Source: UBA2402 sp037139735 (lineage in GTDB: Bacteria > Planctomycetota > Phycisphaerae > Phycisphaerales > UBA1924). Taken from it: a stretch of DNA of 64,000 bases. Of the stretch, positions 1 to 8,613 are shown in pieces. Both the position numbers and the translations under genes were made by a program. Under the pieces are notes generated by a model. That model searched no databases, had not been told where the DNA came from, and saw only the letters and a list, made by a program, of their open reading frames with translations. The DNA lies in NCBI GenBank assembly GCA_037139735.1, contig JBAXFU010000001.1, positions 1 through 64,000 on the forward strand, given 5' to 3'. Position 1 is the first letter of the stretch; each line of letters starts with the position of its first letter.

Positions 1-167
1 ACTTGGCCGACGCGATGCCAGAACTTCGCCGCGTGACCGCGGGATACGACCTCAAGTTTCAGCTGCGGGTCGAGGTTGCGGGCAAGAAGGGTGCTCCTGA
101 TCCCAAGGTCGTCGACGCCGTCAACAAGCTGCTGGAGAACGTGAACAAGGCGATACGGCTGCAGTAG
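1..167 (+). CDS. C-terminal fragment of an unknown protein
   Basis: The first 54 readable codons, beginning at base 3, end at a TAG at 165-167; the gene starts outside the window. The visible tail has an alternating hydrophobic stretch (YDLKFQLRVEV) followed by a short Lys-rich amphipathic helix (KVVDAVNKLLENVNKAIRLQ). From memory, the pattern 'sandwich strand then a final helix of about 20 residues' resembles the extreme C terminus of DUF499-type ATPases, but 54 residues are too few to assign a family. Codon use matches the GC-rich neighbours, so it is probably real. No function is claimed. Confidence 0.6.
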   Translation, partial: LADAMPELRRVTAGYDLKFQLRVEVAGKKGAPDPKVVDAVNKLLENVNKAIRLQ

Positions 168-577
168 ACCCCTCCCGCCTAAAGCTCAGCTGCCCCAAAA
201 GTGCCCCTCAGAGGCTCAGAAATGGCGTCTACGCCAGTTAACCCGAATCCCCAGGGATCAACGCGCAAGATCCTCGTACTGCAAGATTTGCGACTCTACG
301 AGTTGATCGCCATTCCTCGTCGATCCCCGCCCATATGACTCCCCCCCTCTCCGCTTCACATCAAGGGGTCGTCAGTTAGTGCCTTGAAAACAGGCCGGAA
401 CTGACGGCCCCTTTGCCGTTCGGCGGCAGGTGTCCCCACAAGTGACACCACCCGGCGCACGCAGCGCCCCGAAACCACGCCTCCCCCGTTCCTAACAACG
501 CCTGACTATCCTTACCGGACCCCCGCGGCGGCATTGTGCCCCTCGCGCTGGTCCTCGCACTCGCACGGAGGAACCGC
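168..577. other. Gene-free spacer with one strong hairpin
   Basis: About 410 bases without a convincing gene. The open frames here are antisense or lack a ribosome site. The composition is lower in GC around 200-330 than in the flanking genes. The one clear structure is the long hairpin at 363-413. The promoter of the secreted-protein gene at 578 should lie in the last 150 bases, but I see no convincing -35/-10 pair. Confidence 0.6.
363..413. terminator. Long stem-loop, possible terminator
   Basis: Arms AAGGGGTCGTCAGTT (363-377) and AACTGACGGCCCCTT (399-413) pair over 15 positions with a single G-U. The loop can itself fold (GCCT with AGGC). The right arm ends in CCCCTTT, only a short T run, so it may be a terminator for the gene ending at 167, a processing hairpin or a leader element of the next gene. 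Being 200 bases from the upstream stop makes a plain terminator less certain. Confidence 0.45.
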
Positions 578-1696
578 ATGAACTTCCTGACCGGTCTTTC
601 GACCTTCGCCGCCGCCGCGGCGGTGTCCGTGGCTGTCTTGGGCGGCAACGCGAACGCCCAGACGATCACCGAAGACGACGTGATCAATGGGACGATGGAA
701 ATCACCTTCAACACCCGCACCAACCGCGACACCTCCGGCGACCTGCGCGAGGGCTCCGCCGCCCTCGGTGCCAAGGACGTCTACAAGTTCACCCTCAACG
801 TCGCCAAGACCACCCAGTTCAGCGGCGAGATCAACCGCTTCCCCAACCTCTACTCCAAGCTCGTCCAACGCAAGAAGCAGGAGGCCTCGCTCACCTACTC
901 GGTGAACATGGCCCTCTTCAACCCCAAGGACCTCAAGCAAAAGAAGGACGTGGGCAAGTGGGTCGGACTCATTCCAGTCGATCCCGTCAGCGGCGCGTTC
1001 GAACTCGCGGGCGGCAACGCCAAGGAACGCCCGTTGCGCATCCAGGTCGACACCATCGGCAAGGCCACCGGCTTCGAGGAGAAGTTCGCCGGCCGCCTCA
1101 TCGGCAAGGCCGAAAAGAAGGAGAGTCTCGCCCAGTACTCCTACAAACGGCTCGTCGGCGGCAAGACCGTCGAGGTGATCGTCAAGCAGTCCGACCCCAT
1201 GCGGTTCGAGAACATCCGCTTGGCCAAGGGCCCCGCGGAGATCTACCCCACCACCGCCGTCAGCGGTCGCCTCGACTACGACTACGAGACCGGCAACTGG
1301 CTCACCGACGGCATTCGCTTCCGCTACACCCTTGATGGCAAGGAAGTCGAGGACGTCCTCACCGGCACCATCAAGTGGGTCGAGGACGCCGACCGCGCCA
1401 CCAACGGCAAGGGCTACTACGACTTCAACCTCCGCTTCAACGAGACCGCCAACAAGACCGCCTCCACCGAGGCCGCGGCCTTCGAGAAGATGAGCGACGA
1501 GGACGCCTTCTTCGCCGTCGACAACACCGTTCCCTGCCTCACCGGCCGCGTTTCCTATGTCGACGCCATGAGCGGCGAGACAGTCACCTCCAGCAAGGTC
1601 GAGTACCGCCTAAACGCCAACAAGCTGACCAAGCAGCAGGTCATGAACTTCTTCAAGCTCTGGATGCTCGCCGTCGGCCCCACCAACGACGAGTGA
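578..1696 (+). CDS. Secreted protein of unknown function
   Basis: This 372-residue protein has a clean signal peptide (MNFLTGLSTF..., Ala-rich core, cleavage after GNANA near residue 22). The ATG at 578 was chosen over an in-frame codon 42 bases upstream because CGGAGGAACCGC supplies a ribosome site just before it and the signal peptide begins there. The mature part is rich in Lys, Asp and beta-type stretches and has one cysteine near the C terminus; I recognise no domain. It is followed after 83 bases by a Tat-exported flavin amine oxidase on the same strand, so both products are probably outside the cytoplasm and may work together. That link rests only on position. Confidence 0.85.
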   Translation: MNFLTGLSTFAAAAAVSVAVLGGNANAQTITEDDVINGTMEITFNTRTNRDTSGDLREGSAALGAKDVYKFTLNVAKTTQFSGEINRFPNLYSKLVQRKKQEASLTYSVNMALFNPKDLKQKKDVGKWVGLIPVDPVSGAFELAGGNAKERPLRIQVDTIGKATGFEEKFAGRLIGKAEKKESLAQYSYKRLVGGKTVEVIVKQSDPMRFENIRLAKGPAEIYPTTAVSGRLDYDYETGNWLTDGIRFRYTLDGKEVEDVLTGTIKWVEDADRATNGKGYYDFNLRFNETANKTASTEAAAFEKMSDEDAFFAVDNTVPCLTGRVSYVDAMSGETVTSSKVEYRLNANKLTKQQVMNFFKLWMLAVGPTNDE

Positions 1697-1779
1697 TCGA
1701 TTTCGACCCCCACCCCCGCGCGGCTCGACGGTCGCACGGGGTGTTTGCCTCAAACACCCCCCCACTTGGAGACGACCGC

Positions 1780-3306
1780 ATGGCCCGCTCCCTGATCGCC
1801 CAGCTCGCCGCTCGCTACGGCCATCGCACCACCGTCGAGGAACGTCGCGCCTTCCTCAAGGCGACGCTCGCCGCCTCAGCAGGCCTCTTGCTATCCTCCG
1901 GTGCCGTCGCGGGGCTCGCGCCGATGGGCCGCGATTCCAAGAAGCGAGTCGTCGTGATCGGCGCCGGATTCTCCGGGCTCGCGTGTGCCCACGAACTCGT
2001 CGCCGCGGGCTACGACGTGACCCTCCTCGAGGCCCGCGAGCGGGTCGGGGGGCGAGTCCTCTCCTTCAACGCCGCCAACAAGAACGAGTACATCCGCGGC
2101 CGCAACATCGAGGGCGGCGCGGAACTCATCGGCAGCAATCACCCGGCGTGGGTCAACTACGCGGCCAAGTTCGGCCTCGAATGGCTCGACGTCACCCATG
2201 ACGAGGGCGAGTGCGAATCTCCTGTCGTGATCGACGGCAAGCCCCTGCCCGCCGGCGAGGGGGGCGAACTGTGGGAGCACCTCGAGGCAGCGTTGGGGAA
2301 GATGAACGCCCTCGCCGAATCGATCGACGCGGAAGAACCCTGGAAGTCCTCGGATGCGGCCGCCCTCGACAAGAAGTCCACGATGGAGTGGATCAACTCC
2401 CTCGACGTCCCGGCGCAGGTTAAGCGCGCGATGTGGATCAACCAGACCTCCGACAACGGGCAGGACGCCTCCAAGCAGTCCTTGCTCGGCCAACTCGCCG
2501 CCGTGAAGGGGGGTGGCCTCGAGAAGTATTGGAGCGACAGCGAGGTCTACCGCTGCAAGGGCGGCAACGACGCCCTCGCCCATCGTCTCGCCGATGGCAT
2601 CGGCCGCGATCGCATCACCACCGGCCTCCCCGTCCGCGGCATCACGCTCAAGGGCGACCGCATGCTCGTCGAGGCCCGCGACGGGCGCCTCATCGAGTGC
2701 GACGATGTCGTGCTGGCCGTGCCCCCCACGATGTGGAAAAAGATCCAGATCGCCCCAGCCCTGCCCGCCGCGATGACGCCTCAGATGGGCCTCAACGCCA
2801 AGCATTTCGCCCACGTCAAGACGCGGTTCTGGGAGACGTCGGAGCCCAAGCGGAGCCAGTTTGCCCTGTCAGACGGCTTTTTCATGATGACCTGGGACGG
2901 CACCGACGCCCAGGGCGACGTGGGCCCCGACAACGACGGCGCGTGCCTGGTGGGCTTCGCGGGCGGCCCCTCCGTCGAGCGGGCATTGCGGATGGGCAAG
3001 GAGGAACGCGAAACGGCCTTCGCCCAGGCCTACGAGGCCTTCTACCCGGGCTTCAAGGAACACCTCGTCCAGACCCGCTACATGGACTGGCCCAACGATC
3101 CGTGGGTCATGGCGAGTTATTCGTTCCCGGCTCCGGGACAGGTCACGACGGTGGGGCCGCTGATGGCACAGGCGCATGCCGCGGGGCGGCTGCACCTTGC
3201 CGGCGAGCACACCTGCTACAAGTTCGTGGGGTACATGGAGGGTGCGCTCGACAGCGGCATCCGCATCGCCAAGCGATTGGCGGCCCGCGACGGCGTGACG
3301 AAGTGA
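1780..3306 (+). CDS. Tat-exported flavin amine oxidase (FAD-dependent)
   Basis: A 508-residue flavin monoamine oxidase family protein. The N terminus has a twin-arginine signal (ERRAFLK at 21-27, then an Ala/Leu core), so it should be exported folded with FAD bound. The FAD-binding fold follows at once: VVVIGAGFSGLACAHEL, then the acidic end LLEARERVGGRV typical of the GG-doublet amine oxidases. The C terminus has the second FAD contact (HLAGEHTCYKFVGYMEGAL). Such enzymes oxidise primary or secondary amines or amino acids to imines with release of H2O2; the substrate cannot be read from the sequence. The ATG at 1780 is preceded by GGAGACG. The preceding secreted protein is the likely operon partner. 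Confidence 0.92.
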   Translation: MARSLIAQLAARYGHRTTVEERRAFLKATLAASAGLLLSSGAVAGLAPMGRDSKKRVVVIGAGFSGLACAHELVAAGYDVTLLEARERVGGRVLSFNAANKNEYIRGRNIEGGAELIGSNHPAWVNYAAKFGLEWLDVTHDEGECESPVVIDGKPLPAGEGGELWEHLEAALGKMNALAESIDAEEPWKSSDAAALDKKSTMEWINSLDVPAQVKRAMWINQTSDNGQDASKQSLLGQLAAVKGGGLEKYWSDSEVYRCKGGNDALAHRLADGIGRDRITTGLPVRGITLKGDRMLVEARDGRLIECDDVVLAVPPTMWKKIQIAPALPAAMTPQMGLNAKHFAHVKTRFWETSEPKRSQFALSDGFFMMTWDGTDAQGDVGPDNDGACLVGFAGGPSVERALRMGKEERETAFAQAYEAFYPGFKEHLVQTRYMDWPNDPWVMASYSFPAPGQVTTVGPLMAQAHAAGRLHLAGEHTCYKFVGYMEGALDSGIRIAKRLAARDGVTK

Positions 3307-3371
3307 CGATGGGCCTTCCGTGAGCGAAGATGGGCGGCCCTCCAGGCGTTCGGGTCGCTAGGATCTTCGTC

Positions 3372-4862
3372 ATGGATGCACTTTCATTTGTCGGGGGGAC
3401 GGCGTTTGGCCTGCTGCTCGGAGGGGCGGTGGGGTTTATCGTCGCCAAGTTCATGGCGCGGGCCGCCAATGCCGCGGCACTTGTCGCCGCGGAGCATGCA
3501 CGGACGGAGCTGGAGACCACCCGCACCGAGCGAGATGCGCTGCGGGGCCAGCATGGTGCCGCCCAGCAGGCCGAGGCGAGCGCAAGAGCCATGGCCAGCT
3601 CGCTGCAGACCCAGCTCGCCGACACCCGCACGCAGTTGCAACAGGCAGGGGCCGAGTATCGCTCGCTGAGCGAGACGCTCTCGCAGGCCCAGCAGCAGCT
3701 TCGCAAGGTCGAGACCGAAGGCCAGGCGAGGGAGAAGTACATCCTCGAGCTCAAGAGCACGATCGAGCAGGCCCGCACCGCGCTCACCGAGACCTTCAAG
3801 GCCACCGGGGCGGATGTGCTCAAGGCCACCTCGGAGACGTTCCTGCGACAGGCGAAGGAACAGTTCGAGGGGCACGCGGCGTTGAGCGCCAAGGATCTTG
3901 CCTCCAAGCAGCAAGCCATCGACGAGACCCTCAAGCCGCTTCGCGACCAGATCGCCAAGCAGGAGGCGCTTGTGCGCGAGCTGTCCGAGAAGCGCGAGGG
4001 CGATTCCAAGTCGCTGGGCGAACAGCTCAAGCAGATCGCCGACCTGCAGCAGAAGGCCTCCACCGCGGCCCAGACGCTTTCGGTGGCCCTCCGCGACAAT
4101 CGCCAGCGGGGCCGCTGGGGCGAGATCTCCCTCCGCAACATCGCCGAACTCGCGGGCCTGACGGAGAACGTCGACTTCTCCGAGCAGTCGAGCATGGAGG
4201 ATGGCGATGGCGCGAAGCTACGCCCCGACATGACGGTGAACCTCCCGGGCGAGCGCTGCGTCCCCATCGACGCCAAGGTGCCGATGGTGGCGTACTTCGA
4301 CTCGCTCGACGCGACGCTCTCCGATGCCGAGCGGGTGGCCCGGCGGCAGGCGCACGCACAGGCCCTTCGCGGGCATGTCCGCACGCTCGCGTCGCGCGAC
4401 TACGCCAAGGCGCTCGGGGCGGGGGTGGAAGTCACGGTGCTCTTCGTGCCGGTCGAGAGCGGCCTGATCGCCGCGCTTGAGGAGGACGCCACGATCTATC
4501 AGGAAGCCCTCGAGAAGCGGATCATCATCACCACCGCCTCCACGCTCCTGGCCCTGTTGCGGACGTGCGCCCTGCAGTGGCAGCAGGCCAAGATCAACGA
4601 GAACGCCCGGGCCATCGGGGCGAAGGCCAAGGAGTTGCTCGACCGCATCAATACCTTCGCCGGGCACCTGGGCAAGGTCGGCAGCGGGCTGGAGAGCGCG
4701 GCCAAGAGCTACAACTTGGCCGTGGGCTCGTTCAACGGGCGGCTGCTCCCCGGAGCTCGCGACACGGCCGAGTTGGCCGGCACGCTCGAGGTGACCGAGG
4801 AGTTGGAGCAGGCCTCGACGACGCTCCGCGAGGTGAGCCGCCCGGCGTTGCCGGGGGAGTGA
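3372..4862 (+). CDS. rmuC: RmuC-family DNA recombination protein
   Basis: A 496-residue protein with the RmuC layout: one N-terminal membrane anchor (about residues 4-26, FVGGTAFGLLLGGAVGFIVA), a long Ala/Gln/Glu-rich coiled coil (about 35-210), then the conserved nuclease-like domain beginning at the GRWGEISLRNIAELAGL region and containing RPDMTVNLPG and VPIDAKVPM, family hallmarks. RmuC limits inversions at short inverted repeats and belongs to the PD-(D/E)XK-related group; its biochemical role is not fully settled. Start chosen at the ATG giving the membrane anchor directly. The gene stands alone and is followed by a repeat-rich spacer, so it is probably monocistronic. Confidence 0.92.
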   Translation: MDALSFVGGTAFGLLLGGAVGFIVAKFMARAANAAALVAAEHARTELETTRTERDALRGQHGAAQQAEASARAMASSLQTQLADTRTQLQQAGAEYRSLSETLSQAQQQLRKVETEGQAREKYILELKSTIEQARTALTETFKATGADVLKATSETFLRQAKEQFEGHAALSAKDLASKQQAIDETLKPLRDQIAKQEALVRELSEKREGDSKSLGEQLKQIADLQQKASTAAQTLSVALRDNRQRGRWGEISLRNIAELAGLTENVDFSEQSSMEDGDGAKLRPDMTVNLPGERCVPIDAKVPMVAYFDSLDATLSDAERVARRQAHAQALRGHVRTLASRDYAKALGAGVEVTVLFVPVESGLIAALEEDATIYQEALEKRIIITTASTLLALLRTCALQWQQAKINENARAIGAKAKELLDRINTFAGHLGKVGSGLESAAKSYNLAVGSFNGRLLPGARDTAELAGTLEVTEELEQASTTLREVSRPALPGE

Positions 4863-5047
4863 GGTCGCCGGTTCCTCGATCGCGAAGCGCTTTGAGGGAG
4901 TAGCCGGTGGTTGCGGCACTTCGCCGCCACCCCCGGACCCCCGGACGCGATGCGCCGTGCGCATCAACCCCAACGGGGTTCCCGATCACGAGCGCCGATT
5001 CGCGTCATCGTTCACGAATCACCCGACGCCTCCGAAGCCCGCGCTGC

Positions 5048-5223
5048 GGGCGAACCGGCAGGTAGCCCAGGGCGCTGCCCGGCTTTGCGGGCGAGCCCTG
5101 GGTACACGAACGCCGATCCGCGCACAGCGCACGTTCAAACGATCGCCACATCGCGCATCATGCCCCGCCACCCAGGGCTCGCTCGAAGACTCGCAGCGCC
5201 CTGGGCTACCTGCCGCTTCGCCC
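5048..5223. repeat. Large interrupted palindrome
   Basis: Outer arms 5048-5078 and 5193-5223 are reverse complements over 31 bases with one mismatch; the core GGCAGGTAGCCCAGGGCGCTG is close to the left end and its complement is at 5194-5214. A second nested pair lies inside: GCGAGCCCTGGGT at 5091-5103 against ACCCAGGGCTCGC at 5170-5182. The whole could fold as one cruciform or RNA hairpin of about 176 bases. No transposase accompanies it, so it may be a small non-autonomous element or a structured intergenic repeat. Confidence 0.8.
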
Positions 5224-5240
5224 CCAAGCGGGCGACGAGG

Positions 5241-5290
5241 AGGTGGGCCGTTCCTGATCGCGACGCGAACCGGCCGCAACCCGCCGCGCG
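5241..5290. repeat. 50-bp direct repeat, copy 1
   Basis: Starts AGGTGGGCCGTTCCTGATCG and ends CCCGCCGCGCG. It is identical over 50 bases to 5423-5472, and the similarity continues imperfectly on both sides (GGGCGACG before, CTCCGCCGGGGG after). Confidence 0.88.
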
Positions 5291-5422
5291 AGTCGGCTCC
5301 GCCGGGGGCTTGCCCGCAAAGCCGGGCTGCGCGCCCCGGCTCAACCAGGGGACGCCCGAAGCGGGCTTACCGTGCGTGAATCAGCGCCGCGCTCCTTCCG
5401 AAGCCCGCTGCGGGCGACGGTG

Positions 5423-5472
5423 AGGTGGGCCGTTCCTGATCGCGACGCGAACCGGCCGCAACCCGCCGCGCG
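5423..5472. repeat. 50-bp direct repeat, copy 2
   Basis: Perfect second copy of 5241-5290, 182 bases downstream. The spacing and shared flanks suggest tandem duplication of a unit that includes the palindrome arms' neighbouring sequence. Confidence 0.88.
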
Positions 5473-5553
5473 TACCAACTCCGCCGGGGGTTGCGGTGCT
5501 GCGCCGCCACCCCCGGCTCTGTTCGGGAATCGCTTCGCGAGAGGACATCGCCA

Positions 5554-6774
5554 TCACCCGCGGACCGCCGCCTCGATCCCTTCCGGCCGCTCGTAGGCGA
5601 GGCCGAAGATCGTCTCGTTGAAGGTCGCCAGCGAGCAGTCCTCCTGCTTCACGAAGCCCTTCTGCGGCAGTTTGCCCAGCCGGTGCAGGTCCACCATCGC
5701 GCACACGCCCGCCGCCGTGGTCAACTCGATCGCCGGCCACACCCGCCCGAAGATCTCAGTCGCGTGAATCGCCCGCTTGAAGTTGATCTGCTCCCGGCGA
5801 ATGGTCTCGCCGTCGTGACGCATGCCGATGCCGTTGATGAACACGATCACCACGTCCTGGAGGGTGCGGGCCACCGCGTGGTCCAGCAGGTCGATCGCCA
5901 AGCGCCGATCGAAGACCCGCCCGCCCGCCGTCGGTGCCGCATGCTCGACGCCCAGCCGCAGATCTTGCAGCAGGAACTTCATCAGGTCGCGGTGGCCCGG
6001 ATATCGAATCGTCTTGTACGCGATGCGGCTCTCGGGGTTGGTCTTTTTCTCGCCCAGCAGCGTGTCCGTGAGCGATCCGATGCCCCCGGAGGTGTAGAAG
6101 GCCTCGTACTCGACGCCCTCGAAGGAGAAGTGCTCAAGCCCCTCGAGGGCGGGCAGTTTCACCACCTTGCCGTCGAGCATCACGTTGCACGGCTCGCAGT
6201 ACTCGTTCACCACCCCCGCCGTCGACCACGTCACGTTGTAGTGCAGCGCGTTGGTCGGGAACTGGGGCAAGGCCCCCACCCGCAGCGTCAGGTCGTGGAT
6301 CTCGGAGAACTGACGCCCGATCTCGTACCCCGCGATGGCGATGTAGCCCGGGGCCAAGCCGCACTGGGGCACCAGGGCCACCTTCGCGCGGCCCTCGTCG
6401 GCAATGGCCTTCACCGCGTCGGTCGTCTCGACGTCCTCGGTCACGTCGAAGTAGTGCACGCCGGCCGCGTTGGCGTCCTCGGCGATGCCCTTCACGAGGT
6501 CGAAGGGGAGCATGCAGATCAGGTAGTGCTGCCCTTTGAGCAGTTCCCGCACCGCGGCACGGTCGGAGGCGTCGACCTGCTTGGCCACGAACTCCACCGC
6601 TCGTCCAGCGGGCAGCCGCTTGCGCAGCCGCTCGATGTTGGCCTGGGCTTCCTGCAGGTTCTTGGCGTCGCGGTCGGCGAGCGTGACGCGGTACGCGCCC
6701 TTGCCGCAGGCCAAGAGCAGTTCCGCCACCGACTTGCCGACCTTGCCGCCGCCGAGAACCAGGACGTTGTGCAT
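5554..6774 (-). CDS. Saccharopine dehydrogenase family oxidoreductase
   Basis: A 406-residue NAD(P)-dependent enzyme of the saccharopine dehydrogenase family. The N terminus is a Rossmann fold (VLVLGGGKVGKSVAELLL) followed by the acidic strand VTLADRD. The central and C-terminal part carries family signatures: CGLAPGYIAIAGYEI, the NVTWSTAGVVNEYC stretch, and KTIRYPGHRDLMKFLL. Enzymes of this type join or split lysine, 2-oxoglutarate or glutamate semialdehyde adducts in lysine metabolism, and relatives make carboxynorspermidine; the substrate is not decided by the motifs I can see. The ATG at 6774 has GCGGAG ten bases upstream on this strand. It diverges from the CoA-transferase gene across a 185-bp shared promoter region. 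Confidence 0.88.
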   Translation of the reverse strand: MHNVLVLGGGKVGKSVAELLLACGKGAYRVTLADRDAKNLQEAQANIERLRKRLPAGRAVEFVAKQVDASDRAAVRELLKGQHYLICMLPFDLVKGIAEDANAAGVHYFDVTEDVETTDAVKAIADEGRAKVALVPQCGLAPGYIAIAGYEIGRQFSEIHDLTLRVGALPQFPTNALHYNVTWSTAGVVNEYCEPCNVMLDGKVVKLPALEGLEHFSFEGVEYEAFYTSGGIGSLTDTLLGEKKTNPESRIAYKTIRYPGHRDLMKFLLQDLRLGVEHAAPTAGGRVFDRRLAIDLLDHAVARTLQDVVIVFINGIGMRHDGETIRREQINFKRAIHATEIFGRVWPAIELTTAAGVCAMVDLHRLGKLPQKGFVKQEDCSLATFNETIFGLAYERPEGIEAAVRG

Positions 6775-6959
6775 GCTGCGAGACTCCGCAAAGATGAGCC
6801 GAAGGCCGCGTCGTGAACAGGGCACGTCGCGAAGGGGCGAATGATAGGGTCGGGACGAGGCGAAGCCCAAGGGCGGGGTGCGGGCGTATTGTGCCGCGGA
6901 GGCCCCGAACAGCCCCGCCCGTGGCGGGATTCCCGGCCCCGCCGACGCGAAGGTGCCCG

Positions 6960-8249
6960 ATGAGCGATGCCGCCACGTTTCAGCGATCCGCCGTTGCCGC
7001 CGAGGAGGTCGTTTCGCACCTCCGCAGCGGCATGAATGTCTTCGTCCACGGCGGCAGCGCGACCCCCACCACACTCCTCGAGGCCATGGCCAAGCGGACC
7101 GACCTCGAGGGCGTTCGCCTCTACCACCTCCACCTCACCGGCCCCCTCTCGTTCCTGAAGCCCGAGCACGCGGGGCGGTTCACGTCGGTCTCGCTCTTCA
7201 CGGGGCCGGGCTGCCGCGTGCCGGTGTCGGAGGGACGGGCCGAGTACGTGCCCATCTTCCTCTCTGACATCCCGTCGCTGTTCGCGAGCGGCGCGGTGAA
7301 ACTCGACGCGGCGCTCGTGCAACTCTCGCCACCCGACCGCCACGGGCTCTGCACCCTGGGCACCTCCATCGACGCCGCCCGCGCCGCGGTCGACCACGCG
7401 GGCATCGTGCTGGCCGAGGTGAACGCCCGGATGCCCCGCACGCACGGGCACTCGGCGGTGGCTCGAGACCGCCTGCACGCCTTCACGCTCACCGACCGTC
7501 CTCTTCACGAACACGCGAGCGAGCCCGAAACACCGGTGGCAGCCCGCATCGGCGAGATCATCGCGGGGCTGGTGAACGACGGCGACTGCCTGCAGATGGG
7601 CATCGGGGCCATTCCCGACGCCGCGCTCAGCCGCCTTCACGGCAAGCGGGACCTGGGCATCCACACCGAGATGTTCAGCGACCGCGTGGTCGACCTCTTC
7701 GAGGCCGGCGCGATCACGAACCGCCGCAAGGTCATCCACCAAGGCCGCCTCGTGACCAGTTTCGTGAGCGGCACACGCCGCGTCTTCGACTTCGTGAACG
7801 ACAATCCACTGGTCGAGTTCCACCCCTGCGACCGCACGAACGATTCGTCGCTCATCCGCCTGAACCCCGGCACGGTGGCGATCAACTCGGCGATCGAGAT
7901 CGACCTCACGGGCCAAGTCTGCGCCGATTCGATGGGCCACCGCATCTACTCGGGCATCGGCGGGCAGATGGACTTCGTCCGCGGGGCCACGCTGTCGCCA
8001 AAGGGCAAGGCCATCATCGCGCTCCCTTCCACCGCCGCGGCGGGCACCATCTCGCGGCTTGTCCCCGAACTCGCCCCCGGTGCAGGCGTGGTCACCACAC
8101 GCGGGCACGTTCAGTGGGTGGTGACCGAGCACGGGGCCGCCAACCTGCACGGTCTGTCGCTGAGCCAGCGGGCCGACGCCCTCATCGGCCTGGCCCACCC
8201 CGACTTCCGCGGCGCTCTCCGCGAGGCTTGGAAGCGCCGCCCCCGCTGA
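6960..8249 (+). CDS. Acetyl-CoA hydrolase/4-hydroxybutyrate CoA-transferase family
   Basis: A 429-residue CoA-transferase of the acetyl-CoA hydrolase/transferase family. Visible hallmarks are the early glycine-rich loop FVHGGSATPTTLLEAM, the GIGAIPD segment, and GIHTEMFSD, whose Glu237 is at the position of the catalytic glutamate that forms the covalent CoA thioester. The C-terminal half has YSGIGGQMDFVRGA and VVTEHGAANL, both standard for the family. It moves CoA between acyl donors and carboxylic acids in the cytoplasm; 4-hydroxybutyrate, acetate or butyrate are possible substrates. Start at the ATG following AAGGTG; an upstream in-frame extension of 49 Arg/Pro-rich residues was discarded. 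It shares a divergent promoter region with the saccharopine dehydrogenase family gene. Confidence 0.9.
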   Translation: MSDAATFQRSAVAAEEVVSHLRSGMNVFVHGGSATPTTLLEAMAKRTDLEGVRLYHLHLTGPLSFLKPEHAGRFTSVSLFTGPGCRVPVSEGRAEYVPIFLSDIPSLFASGAVKLDAALVQLSPPDRHGLCTLGTSIDAARAAVDHAGIVLAEVNARMPRTHGHSAVARDRLHAFTLTDRPLHEHASEPETPVAARIGEIIAGLVNDGDCLQMGIGAIPDAALSRLHGKRDLGIHTEMFSDRVVDLFEAGAITNRRKVIHQGRLVTSFVSGTRRVFDFVNDNPLVEFHPCDRTNDSSLIRLNPGTVAINSAIEIDLTGQVCADSMGHRIYSGIGGQMDFVRGATLSPKGKAIIALPSTAAAGTISRLVPELAPGAGVVTTRGHVQWVVTEHGAANLHGLSLSQRADALIGLAHPDFRGALREAWKRRPR

Positions 8250-8311
8250 CACACGTGCGGCATCCATTCGGAGCCCCACCCACAAAAACGACGCGCTCGC
8301 GGTCCCCGGGC

Positions 8312-8342
8312 TTGCCACCTCGGGGGGTGGTCGTCCTATACT
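8312..8342 (+). promoter_or_regulatory. Likely promoter of tRNA-Lys
   Basis: TTGCCA at 8312-8317 and TATACT at 8337-8342 form a sigma-70-like pair with a 19-base spacer, slightly long. The tRNA begins 34 bases after the -10 box. The element lies in the spacer behind the CoA-transferase gene. Confidence 0.45.
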
Positions 8343-8376
8343 TGCCCCCTTCGCGGCGGAAACGCCCCGAATGGAC

Positions 8377-8449
<73 letters not shown>

Positions 8450-8613
8450 TTCTGGCAGGTTCGGGTCGACCATCCATTCGGTCCCCGCCTTCCCTCCCAC
8501 CTATTGCATGCCCCCCGATTCACGCGACCTGCATCGCGTGATGCGTGCTTTTACGTTCCGGCCGCCGGTCTCAATCCGCGCAGTTCTATCGCCTTTCTGG
8601 CCTATGGTGGCGG

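Larger units (their letters stand above)
4863..5553. other. Repeat mosaic without genes
   Basis: About 690 bases with no believable gene: the open frames are Arg/Pro/Ala-rich, lack ribosome sites and overlap on both strands. The stretch contains a large interrupted palindrome (5048-5223), a perfect 50-bp direct repeat (5241-5290 and 5423-5472) and further partial copies. Examples are GTTGCGG followed by CGCCGCCACCCCCGG near 4908 and again near 5490, and CGAAGCCCGC..TGCGGGCGA near 5033 and 5399. It looks like several decayed copies of one intergenic repeat family. Confidence 0.75.

Noticed and set aside
4911..5423. Overlapping Arg/Pro-rich frames between rmuC and the saccharopine dehydrogenase family gene
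   Set aside because: They arise from repeats and palindromes, exist on both strands and lack starts with ribosome sites.
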